64,000 bases of DNA from CAUZIZ01 sp965219855 (GCA_965219855.1 CBDCOR010000021.1:558001-622000); one strand, 5' to 3'. Shown: positions 45,222-54,310, counted from the first letter of the stretch. Made by a program: numbers and translations. The notes: generated by a model not told the origin, from the sequence alone.

Positions 45222-46900
45222 GTGCCCGTCCGGAAATGTGTAAGTAATTGATAAGGAAGGGGAAAGAGGGCTTTTTCAAGCTCCGAAACTGTCAGGGCCG
45301 TTTGCTAGACTATTTGGTGCAAACAATTAGACTAAAACGACTTACGACGATTTCAGGAGTTCGAAGATGCGTAAAAAGCATGAAAAACAACGCCCCCTTT
45401 CCCCGCAATGGCCCGATCACCAGCTGGCCCATGAATTGAAGGTGATCTCGCGCATCCTGGACGACAATCCCCAGACGCTGGAGCTGATAGTACAAGATCT
45501 CTCTGACAGGGTCGATTCCGGTGTTGGCGCCCCCGGTTTGACGGCCGAGCAGGTGCTGCGTTGCGCCGTCATCAAACAGCTGCATCAGTTCAGCTATCGC
45601 AAGCTGGAGTTTCATCTGGTGGATTCGCAAAGCTGTCAGAGGTTCTGTCGCTTGCCCTATGGGGCGTCGATCAGCAAAGCCACCCTGGCGGAGAACCTGG
45701 GGAAGATTGAGCCGGGGACTTGGAAGGCGATCAACGACCACTTGGTGCTCTGGGCGCAGGCTCGGGGTCTGGAAAAAGGCCAACGGATTCGGGTCGATGC
45801 CACGGCGGTCGAGACGAACATCCACTATCCGCTCGACAGTGAGCTGTTGTACGACGGCATTCGAGTCGTGACCCAGTCGCTGGGGCGGCTGCGGGAGCGG
45901 GAAGGGATCGGCTTCGTCGATCATACGCGGCGGGCCAAGCGGCGCGTCCTGAACATCCGCAACCGCCGCGGCAAGAAGCGCCTGGACAGTTACCGCGATC
46001 TGATCAAAGTGGCGTCCAAGACGGCTCACTATGCCGAGCAGGCGCTGGCAGCTTCCGCGCAGTGGAGCGATCCCCTCAGTCTGGCCGTGGCGGCGCAACT
46101 GGCCCACTATCTGGGGCTGTTGCACAAAGTCATCGAGCAGACTCAACGACGGGTCCTTTCGGGCGAGGCCGTCGCGGCCCAGGAGAAGATCTGTTCCCTC
46201 TTCGAAGAGCACACCGATATTATCAAGAAGAGCCCTCGGGAAACGGTCTTCGGCCACAAGGTGTTTGTCAGCACGGGCGCCTCGTCGCTGATCCTGGATT
46301 GTGTGGTGGAACGGGGGAATCCGGCCGACAGCAACTATGTGCAACCCTTCTTAGAGCGGCATCGACAGCTGTACGGGAAGGTCCCCCGCCAGAGCGCCTG
46401 GGATGGTGGTTTTGCCTCGGCTGCCAACCTGCGCTGGGCCAAAGAGCAGGGGGTACAGGATGTGGCCTTTTCCAAAAAGTGTGGGTTGACGGTTGAGAGC
46501 ATGGTGCGTTCCAGTTGGGTCTACAAACAACTCAAACGCTTCCGCGCCGGGATTGAGGGGTGCATTGGGACCCTCAAGCACACCTTCGGTCTCCACCGCT
46601 GTAGCTGGAAAGGCTGGCCTCACTTTCAAAGCTACGTCCATGCCAGCGTCCTGACCTATAACCTGGTCGTCCTGGCCCGACTCCTGTTGTAGCCTTTTGT
46701 GGCTGACCGTACTGCCTTGTGGCTCCGACTCGGGGAGAGGTCTGCGCCGAACCGCTGCTTTTTGGCCCGCGTGCCCTCGCTCGAGGGTCCTTGCTCTGGA
46801 TCGAGCTGGGTCGAGCCGGTCTGTCAGCAGTCTCAAGTATAATAAGTGTTTACGATTCAACAGATTACAGTTCTGAAAACCCCGGTTTTCGGACGGGCAC
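45222..46900 (+). mobile_element. Tandem IS copy 2
   Basis: 1679 bases, the same length as copy 1, with only a handful of substitutions. It is bounded by TAGCTA at 45216-45221 and 46901-46906. The outer target, read through both elements, would be ACGT-TAGCTA-CTCCTG. Confidence 0.93.
45367..46692 (+). CDS. DDE transposase of tandem IS copy 2
   Basis: 441 residues, intact and nearly identical to the protein at 43682-45007 (starts MRKKHEKQRPLSPQWPDHQL). All catalytic blocks are unchanged: VDATAVETNIHYPLDS, SAWDGGFASAANL and RFRAGIEGCIGTLKHT. Both copies could be active, and either could mobilise the pair. Confidence 0.9.
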   Translation: MRKKHEKQRPLSPQWPDHQLAHELKVISRILDDNPQTLELIVQDLSDRVDSGVGAPGLTAEQVLRCAVIKQLHQFSYRKLEFHLVDSQSCQRFCRLPYGASISKATLAENLGKIEPGTWKAINDHLVLWAQARGLEKGQRIRVDATAVETNIHYPLDSELLYDGIRVVTQSLGRLREREGIGFVDHTRRAKRRVLNIRNRRGKKRLDSYRDLIKVASKTAHYAEQALAASAQWSDPLSLAVAAQLAHYLGLLHKVIEQTQRRVLSGEAVAAQEKICSLFEEHTDIIKKSPRETVFGHKVFVSTGASSLILDCVVERGNPADSNYVQPFLERHRQLYGKVPRQSAWDGGFASAANLRWAKEQGVQDVAFSKKCGLTVESMVRSSWVYKQLKRFRAGIEGCIGTLKHTFGLHRCSWKGWPHFQSYVHASVLTYNLVVLARLLL

Positions 46901-46972
46901 TAGCTACTCCTGATGCCGGGTTTGACGCCCGGTTCAGGCCCACCACCAGACGAAATCAGGGGAGTTAACATC

Positions 46973-47439
46973 ATGTCATTCCTTCTCTTCACAGTTTTCT
47001 TTCTGTTAGCCACAAGCCAACCTGCCCTTTCGCAAATCCTGGTGAACGAGGTCGACGCAGACCAGGCGGGCACGGATAACGCAGAGTTCGTCGAGCTCTA
47101 CGACGGTGGGGCCGGTGGCACCGATCTCTCAGGCCTGGTGCTAGTGTTTTTCAACGGCGGCAGCGACACCTCCTATGCTGCCTATGACCTGGACGGTCAA
47201 TCCACCGGCGCAGGCGGATTCTTTGTCCTTTGTGGCGATGCCAGCCAGGTTACAAACTGTGATCTCGATGTCTCTCCCAACACCAAGCTTCTTCAAAACG
47301 GAGCCGACGCGGTGGCCCTGTATACCAACGATGCCACTGACTTTCCGAATGGCACGGCGGTGACCACAACCAACCTGTTGGATGCGTTGGTTTACGACAC
47401 AGCTGACGCCGCCGACGGCGGTTTGCTGGTGCTTCTAAA
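46973..47439 (+). pseudogene. Secreted lamin-tail-domain (LTD) protein, 5' part
   Basis: ATG 46973 follows AGGGGAG. A signal peptide (FLLFTVFFLLATSQPALSQ) is followed by an LTD fold: ILVNEVDADQAGTDNAEFVE, DLSGLVLVFFNGGSDTSYAA, TGAGGFFVLCG, and KLLQNGADAVALYTNDA. The frame is entered by an IS1634-type element after GLLVLLN, and as it stands stops at 47464. Removing the IS and one TCTAAA restores LVLLNGGQPQVNE and a 213-residue protein ending at 49577. LTD domains are surface or DNA-associated modules in bacterial exported proteins; the role here is unknown. Confidence 0.88.
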
Positions 47440-49396
47440 CCTAAGTTACCTCGTAGAAAAGTGATGTAACCTATTGTTAAGATTGGGGTAATGCTACAAA
47501 TCAGCTGCGTCGGTACTGGGTACATTATAGACGAACGCCGAGGAGATCCAGGGCTCGCTGCTGAAGCGATGTGGGACGGGTGATTTTGTCGAAGGCTGCT
47601 GAGCCGGGCAACTGCGGCTGAATCCGGTTTTTGGAGATCGTGGCCAAATCGCTGAGCAAGGTCTGAAAGCTGTGCACGGGCCCACCCTCAACGGTGCGCT
47701 TGCGGTGAGCCTTGCGGAGGGCCTGAGGAGAGCGCTGAGAGGGTGCCACCACCGAATCGCGAAGCTGCCTCCCCGCCTCGGGATCCTCGTCGTCGAACAG
47801 GATCGGAGCTAACTTCTGTCGCATGTGCCACTCGACGTAGTAGGCAAGCATGCACAGAAAGACGTGAGCGCGGACCCGATCCTCCAGATGGTGGTAAATG
47901 GGTCGGACCTTCAGATCGACACTCTTACAGCTGCGGAAGGCCCGTTCGGCGACGGACAACCCCTTGTAGGCAGCCACCGTTTGTTCGGCATCCATTTGCT
48001 CGCGGGCCAGGTTGGTGCGAATCACATAGATCCCGTCCAGTGCCGCCTCCTGCTCGATGCGCTCCTGCCGGCGCTGGTAGGAGAAGGACTCCTCGCCGAT
48101 CTCCAGGACAAAATGCTTGCCCACTTTGTAGCGGTTGAGGACTTTGCCCACCCGCAGGGCAATCCGATCCTTGCCCTTGAAGCGACGCTTCGGACGTTGC
48201 GTTGCCTGGACAATCTTCTCCAACTCCAGCTCGGTCGCCTGGAGCAGTTGCTGGCGATTGCGGGCCCGTTCCTCCGCTAAGAGGGGATTACGGCAGACAA
48301 TGAGCCGTTCCCCGGGGTAGTCCGGGCTCTGGATCTCGGCCAGGTCGCGTTGATCAAACAGGGACAGCTGCAGCGGACCGGATTGAAACAGTTTGCGGAT
48401 CTGAGGGCCTCGCAGGGCCGTGATCCAGCCCATGCCGGGCAGCGGCTTGAGCTCCTCCCGAATGCGGGCTTCCGTCAGCATTCCTCGATCGGCGACCACC
48501 ACCACCGAGCGCAACCCGAAGCGTTGGCGCAGTTTTTGGATTTGGCTGGTCACTGTTGTGGGGTCCGCTCGGTTGCCTTCGAAGACCTCGACCGCGACGG
48601 GGCAGCCTTTCGCACAGCAGGCCGAAGACGATCTGCAGCGTACCCCCTTTGCCGTCTCGGGAATACCCCCGCTGGGCCAACGGGCAACTCCTCCCTTCGA
48701 AGTAGGTCGAGGTGACGTCGTAGATCACGAGGCAACCGTCCTGCAGGCGCTGAGCCGCCAGCTGGTTTTCAATCTTTGGTTGTCGAACGAGCAGCCAGTC
48801 CAAGGCGCCGTACAGATCATCGGCCGTCGCGGCCTCCACCTGTAAGAGCTCGCCCAAGCTGCTGGACAGGGTCTGGGGATCCCATCCGCGTGCGGTGGCC
48901 AGCTTGGAGCGGGGCTCCAGGATGCGCGCCACGATCAGGGCCACTACCAGGCGGCGCTGCAGGCTGTTGCGAGTGGCCAGTAAGCGCTCCAAACCGAGGC
49001 GGCGCAGGGTACCCAAGACGGCCGCCACATGACCATGGGGGCGAGTGCGCTGGACCTGGAAGGCTTGGCTCAAGTCGGAGATGACGGAGCCTCCCTTCAA
49101 GAGGCTGCGCAGGCCTTCGACGATCTCCGCGGGCCACTTGCTGAGGTTAGCCAGAGTGCGCTTGCGCACCTTGCCGGCTTGCCGGTAGGACTCGCGCAGG
49201 AGAATGGCCGGGGGCGAGTTGCGGTTGGGAACGGATTCGATGTACATGGGCACTATAATATCACATACTACCGACAATAAAGGACACTAAAGCAACTATT
49301 ACATGGGTACAGATTGTCGAACACAAAAAGACCCTTACCTGATGATCCACAATGGCTTACAGGTTGTTTTTCAGCTAGTTTTCAGGGTAACTTCGG
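47440..49396 (-). mobile_element. IS1634-family element with 6-bp target duplication
   Basis: 1957 bases with inverted ends CCTAAGTTACC / GGTAACTTCGG. TCTAAA occurs at 47434-47439 and 49397-49402. The transposase is frameshifted. It is inserted in the LTD gene. Confidence 0.88.
47525..49277 (-). pseudogene. IS1634-family transposase, frameshifted
   Basis: The N-terminal frame (from 49247, MYIESVPNRNSPPAILLRES) carries VAAVLGTLRRLGLERLLATR and VIYDVTSTYFEGRSCPLAQR, with the first catalytic Asp. It then goes out of frame at CTGCTGTGCGAAAGG near 48610. The second frame holds AKGCPVAVEVFEGNRADPTT, LRSVVVVADRGMLT (second Asp) and LSVAERAFRSCKSVDLKVRP (Glu region), to 47525. The shift is +1 and not in a long homopolymer, so this copy is likely inactive. 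Confidence 0.85.
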
Positions 49397-49402
49397 TCTA
49401 AA

Positions 49403-49577
49403 CGGGGGGCAACCACAAGTCAACGAGGCTGCGGGAGGATCCAGTGAAACCCAGTCCAATGAACGTTTTCCTGATGGATCAGGTGGGGCTCGGAATACCT
49501 CGACCTTTAAGCAGGAGATTCCGACTCCGGGTGGCATCAACCTGCCAGTCGAATTGCTGAGCTTTGAGGTTAACTGA
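49403..49577 (+). pseudogene. Secreted lamin-tail-domain protein, 3' part
   Basis: Continues the LTD protein: GGQPQVNEAAGGSSETQSNE, FPDGSGGARNTSTFKQEIPT, PGGINLPVELLSFEV-stop. The C-terminal 'DGSGGARNTS...TPG' matches the end of many LTD domains. The next copies of repeats A3, B2 and C2 start 10 bases later. Confidence 0.85.
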
Positions 49578-49622
49578 AAATTGGTTTCAGCTTTGGTCTC
49601 CAGGCCGAAGTCCCATTCCTGC

Positions 49623-49803
49623 TAGCCCGGATTTCTCATCGCTAGTCGTAGCGAGGAGCCGCAAGTGCCGTCCTGGCAAGGCTTGCGATTGAGGCCGCCG
49701 CAGTCGTACTCGTGCAGTACGTCGAGGAGGCCGATTGAGCGTAACGCAGCCAGGACGGATGATTGCGGCGCCGTAGTAGACTGGCGGTGAGAAATCTGGG
49801 CTA
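49623..49803. repeat. Foldback repeat family B, copy B2
   Basis: 181 bases with ends TAGCCCGGATTTCTCATCGC and inverted GGTGAGAAATCTGGGCTA. The stem CCGTCCTGGC/GCCAGGACGG is perfect here. It is 14 bases shorter in the middle than B1 and B3. Its right end overlaps the first bases of C2 (CTAG). Confidence 0.85.
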
Positions 49804-50080
49804 GGAGCCTGTCCGAGTAATGGTGCGGGTTGCGAGAATGGGGCTTGCGAGGCGAGATCAAGGCGGGAGGAGGAAGTCGATGTTCTGCCATCTACGACGA
49901 CGACCAACGCAGAGATCGTCCGCAACCCCCATTCTCCCTTCGGGTTACAGGCGGCGTCAGCCCATCTGCTGTGTTCGGGCTCCTCGACGATGGCCGAACA
50001 TCGACAGCGTCGCCTTGCCTTGCAGCTGGACCAACGGCGCCTGTAACGCAACCCACACCATTACTCGGACAGGCTCCTAG
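49801..50080. repeat. Element C2, same core as C1 but different ends
   Basis: Ends CTAGGAGCCTGTCCGAGTAA / inverted complement, about 34 bases with one mismatch, unrelated to C1's ends. The 103-base core at 49834-49936 folds like C1: GAGAATGGGG with CCCCATTCTC, C-C mismatch, TTGCG with CGCAA, GGCGA with TCGTC. The interior GATCAAGGCGGGAGGAGGAA is identical to C1. It also has CCCTTCGGGT and a TTACAGGCG/CGCCTGTAA stem. Confidence 0.88.
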
Positions 50081-50118
50081 CTCCTTTGGATCGGCGGACG
50101 GCGGCCTGGAGGCCACCG

Positions 50119-51468
50119 CTACACCGGATCTGGAAGCACAAAGGGTTGGCGGTATTCCCGACGCAGGAGCTGGCTGGCTTCGTCGTCTCCGACGACGCTC
50201 TCGGTAGCCGGATCGAGGCGCAGCTCCCGGCCCACTCGGGTCGAGATGTTGGCCAGCTCGCAAAAGACACCGGAAAGGTGGATTTCCTCGATCTCCGCCG
50301 TCAGGATGTCCCGGTCTCCGGCCCGCATGGCGTCGACGAAATTCTGGTAGTGATGCAGGTTGGGCAGCTCTCCCAGAGGAGGCTCGGCCTTGTCGTTGCG
50401 TCCCAGGAAAACCTGGTAGTCACAGCCTGCGCCCGGTCGCTCAACCCGGTGCTTCATGTGGATGTACCCTTCGGTACCGTAGAGATCCCAGGTGAACTCC
50501 GCGAACCACTGCCTCTTGGGATAGACAGAACGACGGGGAATCACCCGACCCTGGTCGGAGTAGAGATTGCGGAGATCACAGGTGAGCAGGGCCCCATCCG
50601 CGAACTCGAACGTGGATCGATGCGTGTTGGGAGTCTGGGCCTGATCCTTGGGACCGAACCGGCTTCCCGCTGCGTGGGCTCGGACGGGGAGGCCTCGCCC
50701 CATCATCCACCGGCAAATGTCGATGATGTGGACCCCGTTGTTACCCATCTCCCCATTCCCAAAGTCCCAGAACCAGTGCCAGTTGTAGTGGACCAGGTTC
50801 TGGTGGTAGGGCTGTTGGGGGGCAGGTCCCACCCAGAGGTCCCAGTCGAGCCAGGAGGGTGGGGGTTCGGGCTGTTTGAAGCCGATCGGATCTCTGGGGT
50901 TGGGAAACTCACAGCGAGCCCAATACACATCTCCAATGATCCCTTCCCGCACCAGTTGAGCAACCCGGCGAAAAGAGCCACTGGAACGCCGATTGGTTCC
51001 TCCCTGCATGATCCGGTCGTACTTGCGCGCGGCCTCCACCAGCTTGCGCCCTTCGAAAACATTGTGAGCGATCGGCTTCTCCACATAGACATGTTTGCCC
51101 GCCTGACAGGCCCAGATTCCGGCCAGTGCATGCCAGTGATTGCAGGTGGCGATGGTCACGGCATCCACAGAAGGGTCGTCCATGATGCGCCGCATGTCCT
51201 TCTCGATCTGGGGTCTCTTGCCGCTGATCTTCTCGACGGCATCCGCCTTTTCGCGACTGCGCCTCTCGTCCACATCGCAGACCGTCACAATCTCAACGCC
51301 CTCGACATCGTGGGCGTCGCGTATCAGGGCCCCTCCTCGACCACCAGCACCGATGAGGGCGACCCGGATCCGATCGTTGGCATTCGACCAACGGTGGGAA
51401 GTACCGACCAGTGAGGCGCCTGCCCAGGCCGAGGTCTTCAGAAACTGCCGCCGCTTGAGTTCTGGCAT
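50119..51468 (-). CDS. Gfo/Idh/MocA family oxidoreductase, Tat-exported
   Basis: 449 residues. The Tat-like signal KRRQFLKTSAWAGASLVG precedes IRVALIGAGGRGGALIRDAH (Rossmann), SVDAVTIATCNHWHALAGIW and GKHVYVEKPIAHNVFEGRKL. GDVYWARCEFPNPRDPIG and HIIDICRWMMG lie in the substrate domain. It forms a minus-strand group with a second Gfo/Idh gene, an acetoacetate-decarboxylase-like gene and an SDR gene. The TAG stop after FVLPDPV belongs to the right arm of foldback repeat A3, so the natural C-terminus may have been altered by the repeat. Confidence 0.9.
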   Translation of the reverse strand: MPELKRRQFLKTSAWAGASLVGTSHRWSNANDRIRVALIGAGGRGGALIRDAHDVEGVEIVTVCDVDERRSREKADAVEKISGKRPQIEKDMRRIMDDPSVDAVTIATCNHWHALAGIWACQAGKHVYVEKPIAHNVFEGRKLVEAARKYDRIMQGGTNRRSSGSFRRVAQLVREGIIGDVYWARCEFPNPRDPIGFKQPEPPPSWLDWDLWVGPAPQQPYHQNLVHYNWHWFWDFGNGEMGNNGVHIIDICRWMMGRGLPVRAHAAGSRFGPKDQAQTPNTHRSTFEFADGALLTCDLRNLYSDQGRVIPRRSVYPKRQWFAEFTWDLYGTEGYIHMKHRVERPGAGCDYQVFLGRNDKAEPPLGELPNLHHYQNFVDAMRAGDRDILTAEIEEIHLSGVFCELANISTRVGRELRLDPATESVVGDDEASQLLRREYRQPFVLPDPV

Positions 51469-51549
51469 TGTGGTTCTCCTACCCCTCCCACCAGCCGAGT
51501 GGGATCATGTCGGGAAAAGAAACTACCCGAGCTTCTTTGAAGTTTCACC

Positions 51550-52665
51550 TTAGCCCACCGTCTGGGTGCGGCCCGTTTCCGACGCTCGATAGGCGCTGAA
51601 GATGACCTTTAGAACGTGTAGGGAGTCTTCTCCCGTCAGCGGTGCCTTTCCCGCTCCCCTGGCCACGTCGACTGCCGATTGGACCAGGTAGAAGTAGGAG
51701 CCAGGTTCCATGGAAAAAGGAAAGGACTGGACTCCTTTGGGAGCATCTGGATGGGTCGAGTACCACTTCACGGGACTATTGAGCGGATCGAGCTTGACCC
51801 ACCCCTTCGATCCCCAGAGAGTGATACCTAGGTGGTATCCCTTGTCCAGGTAATATCCACCGTGGAGCGTGCCCACCATGCCTTTCTTGAACTTCAGAGC
51901 CAGGGCGACCGAGTCTTCGATTTCCACGGGCTGTCCGCCTACGTTGCGGGTAACCGCAGCGACCTGTTCGATCCGATCCCCGGTCAGATACTGAATCAGA
52001 TCCAGATAGTGAATGCCCAACCAGATGAGCTGCCCTCCTCCTGCCTTGTCCTTGAAGGCCAGCCAGGAGCTATGGTAGCTAGGACGGGTAAGGCGGGTCT
52101 GATCGGCAACAAAAACCAAATGAGACCCATAGGGCTTGCCCAGCAGTCCTGAATCGAACAACTCCTTGGCCTTGAGGGCCCCGGGATGCAGCCGTGTGCC
52201 CAAAGCCAACATCAGGCTCAGGTTCTTGGAGTCGGCCAACTGGACCAGAGGTTGGAAGTCCTCGGCCCGGACGCAGGAGGGTTTTTCGGCCAGAACATGG
52301 GCCCCGGACTCCAACGACCTTCGAATGAGCGGAGGAGCCACATGGGCCTCCAGGCTGAGGATAACCGACCGGGGCTTCACCTCCGCAAGCATCTTGTCGT
52401 GGTCCCGGAAGGTCGTGAGCTTGCTGCCCAACACCTCCTTGGCCTTCTCGAAAGTGGTCCCGCTCTGGTCCGAAAGGGCGACGGAAGCAACCCCTTCGGC
52501 CCTGGCCAGCGAGTCCAGGTAGATGCTCAGATGGGGGCCCCTTTCCTGGGTGATCACTCCCACCTTGATCGGCTCCCCAGCCGCTAGAGTCCGGGCCGAC
52601 GACAGAGCCAGGGAAGAAAGAACGGCGCCTCCAGTGGTCTTCTTGAGAAAAGTTCTTCGCTGCAT
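51550..52665 (-). CDS. Gfo/Idh/MocA family oxidoreductase, Tat-exported
   Basis: 371 residues. The signal MQRRTFLKKTTGGAVLSSLA is followed by IKVGVITQERGPHLSIYLDS. This Rossmann start is atypical: the usual GxGxxG loop is replaced by GVITQERGPH, so cofactor binding may differ. EKPSCVRAEDFQPLVQLADS, SHLVFVADQTRLTRPSYHSS and HYLDLIQYLTGDRIEQV follow in family order. It lies between the other Gfo/Idh gene (80 bases downstream) and the acetoacetate-decarboxylase-like gene (55 bases upstream). Confidence 0.85.
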   Translation of the reverse strand: MQRRTFLKKTTGGAVLSSLALSSARTLAAGEPIKVGVITQERGPHLSIYLDSLARAEGVASVALSDQSGTTFEKAKEVLGSKLTTFRDHDKMLAEVKPRSVILSLEAHVAPPLIRRSLESGAHVLAEKPSCVRAEDFQPLVQLADSKNLSLMLALGTRLHPGALKAKELFDSGLLGKPYGSHLVFVADQTRLTRPSYHSSWLAFKDKAGGGQLIWLGIHYLDLIQYLTGDRIEQVAAVTRNVGGQPVEIEDSVALALKFKKGMVGTLHGGYYLDKGYHLGITLWGSKGWVKLDPLNSPVKWYSTHPDAPKGVQSFPFSMEPGSYFYLVQSAVDVARGAGKAPLTGEDSLHVLKVIFSAYRASETGRTQTVG

Positions 52666-52719
52666 AATGGAATCCAGTCTAACAACCCAAATGGCGAAAA
52701 TCGATGCGGAGACCTTGGA

Positions 52720-53454
52720 CTACTTCAAGAAGTCGTGGGCGATTTCGGCGTAACCTTCGGTGTAGTCCATCTCCAGGTAGTGTGCCCCGTAGTATTCCTG
52801 AGGAGCAAAGTCAGATAGATCGTAGATGGGCGAGGGGTCGAACTGAACCACACCATCCCCTGCCCGGCAGGCATGCACGGTGATGTCCACCATTGCCTTG
52901 GTAGTGTCGATAAGCTGCAGGACATCCGCTCCCTTTCCATCGGCTCTTGGAATCACCTTGACACGCCAGGTCGGCCCTAGATTGGGCAGGTCGTCGCTGC
53001 TAGCAGGCTTATGCATCGTAGAGCGTATGACCATTACCGAGGCACCAGCCAAGCGGGTGTCGGTAAACATGACTCTCTCATCCATCCCCACTTCGATTTC
53101 GGCGGAGACCTTGGGAGTCCCGTAGATTTCGCGGCCGGCCGGGATGCTGGAACGCGAATTCAAGAAAGCGATCGGAGCGAAGTACCCCACCTGCCCTTCA
53201 TAGCTGCACTTCACCGACAGAACGCTCTCCTGAAAATCACCATAGCTGGACGTCCAGGGAGCCGTCAGCCCGATGGCAACACAGAAACCATCGTCGGACG
53301 GTTCAAAGCAGGCCGGCAGCACTCGATCGATCGCAGCCAGGTCGGCTCGGAAATAGACGAATTGAAAACGCACCCCTCGGTAACGGCAAGGCGGCATGGG
53401 GTAGTAGGGCGAGAAGGCCGGCATATTGGCAATCTGGTCTAATGGAATCGTCAT
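52720..53454 (-). CDS. Acetoacetate decarboxylase-like protein
   Basis: 244 residues from ATG 53454 behind GGAGGAGACTC. A longer frame from 53532 overlaps the upstream SDR stop. The fold signature is present: MPPCRYRGVRFQFVYFRADL, DGFCVAIGLTAPWTSSYGDF, FLNSRSSIPAGREIYGTPK and GASVMVIRSTMHKPASSDDL. The 'REIYGTPK' lysine aligns with the position that forms the Schiff base in acetoacetate decarboxylases; activity may differ in this broad superfamily. It starts 19 bases after the SDR stop, so they are probably one operon. Confidence 0.82.
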   Translation of the reverse strand: MTIPLDQIANMPAFSPYYPMPPCRYRGVRFQFVYFRADLAAIDRVLPACFEPSDDGFCVAIGLTAPWTSSYGDFQESVLSVKCSYEGQVGYFAPIAFLNSRSSIPAGREIYGTPKVSAEIEVGMDERVMFTDTRLAGASVMVIRSTMHKPASSDDLPNLGPTWRVKVIPRADGKGADVLQLIDTTKAMVDITVHACRAGDGVVQFDPSPIYDLSDFAPQEYYGAHYLEMDYTEGYAEIAHDFLK

Positions 53455-53473
53455 GAGTCTCCTCCTTCGTTTA

Positions 53474-54310
53474 TCAGTGTGCCGCGGTGCGCGAACGCTT
53501 CGGTGGGGTAGCCGAGACTCCCTCCAATCCACCGCTTATTCTCAAGACCTCTCCTGTCACCCATGAATTCGCGGGATTGCACAAGAAAGCGACGCCCCTG
53601 GCGATGTCTTCCGGTTCTCCCCAACGCCCTAGGGGGATGGAGCTGCGGACGCGCTCGATCATCTCTTCTTCCGTGATTCCCAGCGTCTTGCAGCGCTGGG
53701 CCATGGTCTTCTGGTTGAATTCCGTGTACACCGGACCCGGACTGATGGCATTGACCCGCACTCCATAGGCAGCCAACTCCAGGGCCAGGGTCTTGGTCAG
53801 GCTGATCACTCCAGCCTTTGCCACATTGTAGGCGGCGACCAGTGCTGCCGGACTCTGGCCGTTGATGGAGGCCACGTTGACAATGCATCCAGATCCCTGA
53901 TCTTCCATCACCGCAGCGGCGGCACGGCAGCAGTAGAAGGTCCCAGTCAAGTTGACCTGTAACACCCGAGACCACTCCTCGTCACTCAGTTCAACAACTG
54001 GTCCCACCTGCTGACCTACACCGGCAGAGTTGACTAGAATGTCTAGACGACCGTGTTTCTGTACCACCGACTGGAACAATGCCCCCACCGTAGGGCTGTC
54101 CGTGACGTTAAGGTAGGCCGAAGCGGTCATCCCACCGACTCCAACCAGGGCCGCGGCTTCGCTCCGAGCCTTTTCCTCCTGAACGTCGGCCAGGATCACC
54201 CTGGCCCCCTGCCCTGCGAGCTGCCTTGCGATACCGAGACCTAGACCCTGCGCGGCTCCAGTGACGACGGCGACCTGTCCCGTAAGACTGTCCTTGGTGC
54301 TCTTGCTCAT
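53474..54310 (-). CDS. Short-chain dehydrogenase/reductase
   Basis: 278 residues from ATG 54310 (MSKSTKDSLTGQVAVVTGAA). TGAAQGLGLGIARQLA is the dinucleotide loop, LVNSAGVG the NAG region and CIVNVASINGQSPAALVAAY the Ser/Tyr segment, with YNVAK holding the catalytic Tyr-Lys. VNAISPGPVYTEFNQK and a terminal GEVLRISGGLEG follow. It is a classical SDR; 3-hydroxybutyrate- or sugar-type substrates are possible given the decarboxylase-like neighbour, but this is inference. A longer upstream start (54403) is less likely. Confidence 0.9.
   Translation of the reverse strand: MSKSTKDSLTGQVAVVTGAAQGLGLGIARQLAGQGARVILADVQEEKARSEAAALVGVGGMTASAYLNVTDSPTVGALFQSVVQKHGRLDILVNSAGVGQQVGPVVELSDEEWSRVLQVNLTGTFYCCRAAAAVMEDQGSGCIVNVASINGQSPAALVAAYNVAKAGVISLTKTLALELAAYGVRVNAISPGPVYTEFNQKTMAQRCKTLGITEEEMIERVRSSIPLGRWGEPEDIARGVAFLCNPANSWVTGEVLRISGGLEGVSATPPKRSRTAAH

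Larger units (their letters stand above)
49581..50125. repeat. Foldback repeat A3 split by elements B2 and C2
   Basis: The left arm of A (TTTGGTCTCCAGGCCG at about 49592-49607) is separated from its right arm (CGGCCTGGAGGCC at about 50102-50114) by the B2-C2 block. Without the block the spacing would match the other A copies. The right arm supplies the TAG stop of the oxidoreductase gene ending at 50119. Confidence 0.7.

Noticed and set aside
48600..48620. Programmed frameshifting in the IS1634 transposase
   Set aside because: The site CTGCTGTGCGAAAGG lacks a slippery heptamer of the usual A6G or similar type and the family normally uses one frame; simple mutation is more likely.
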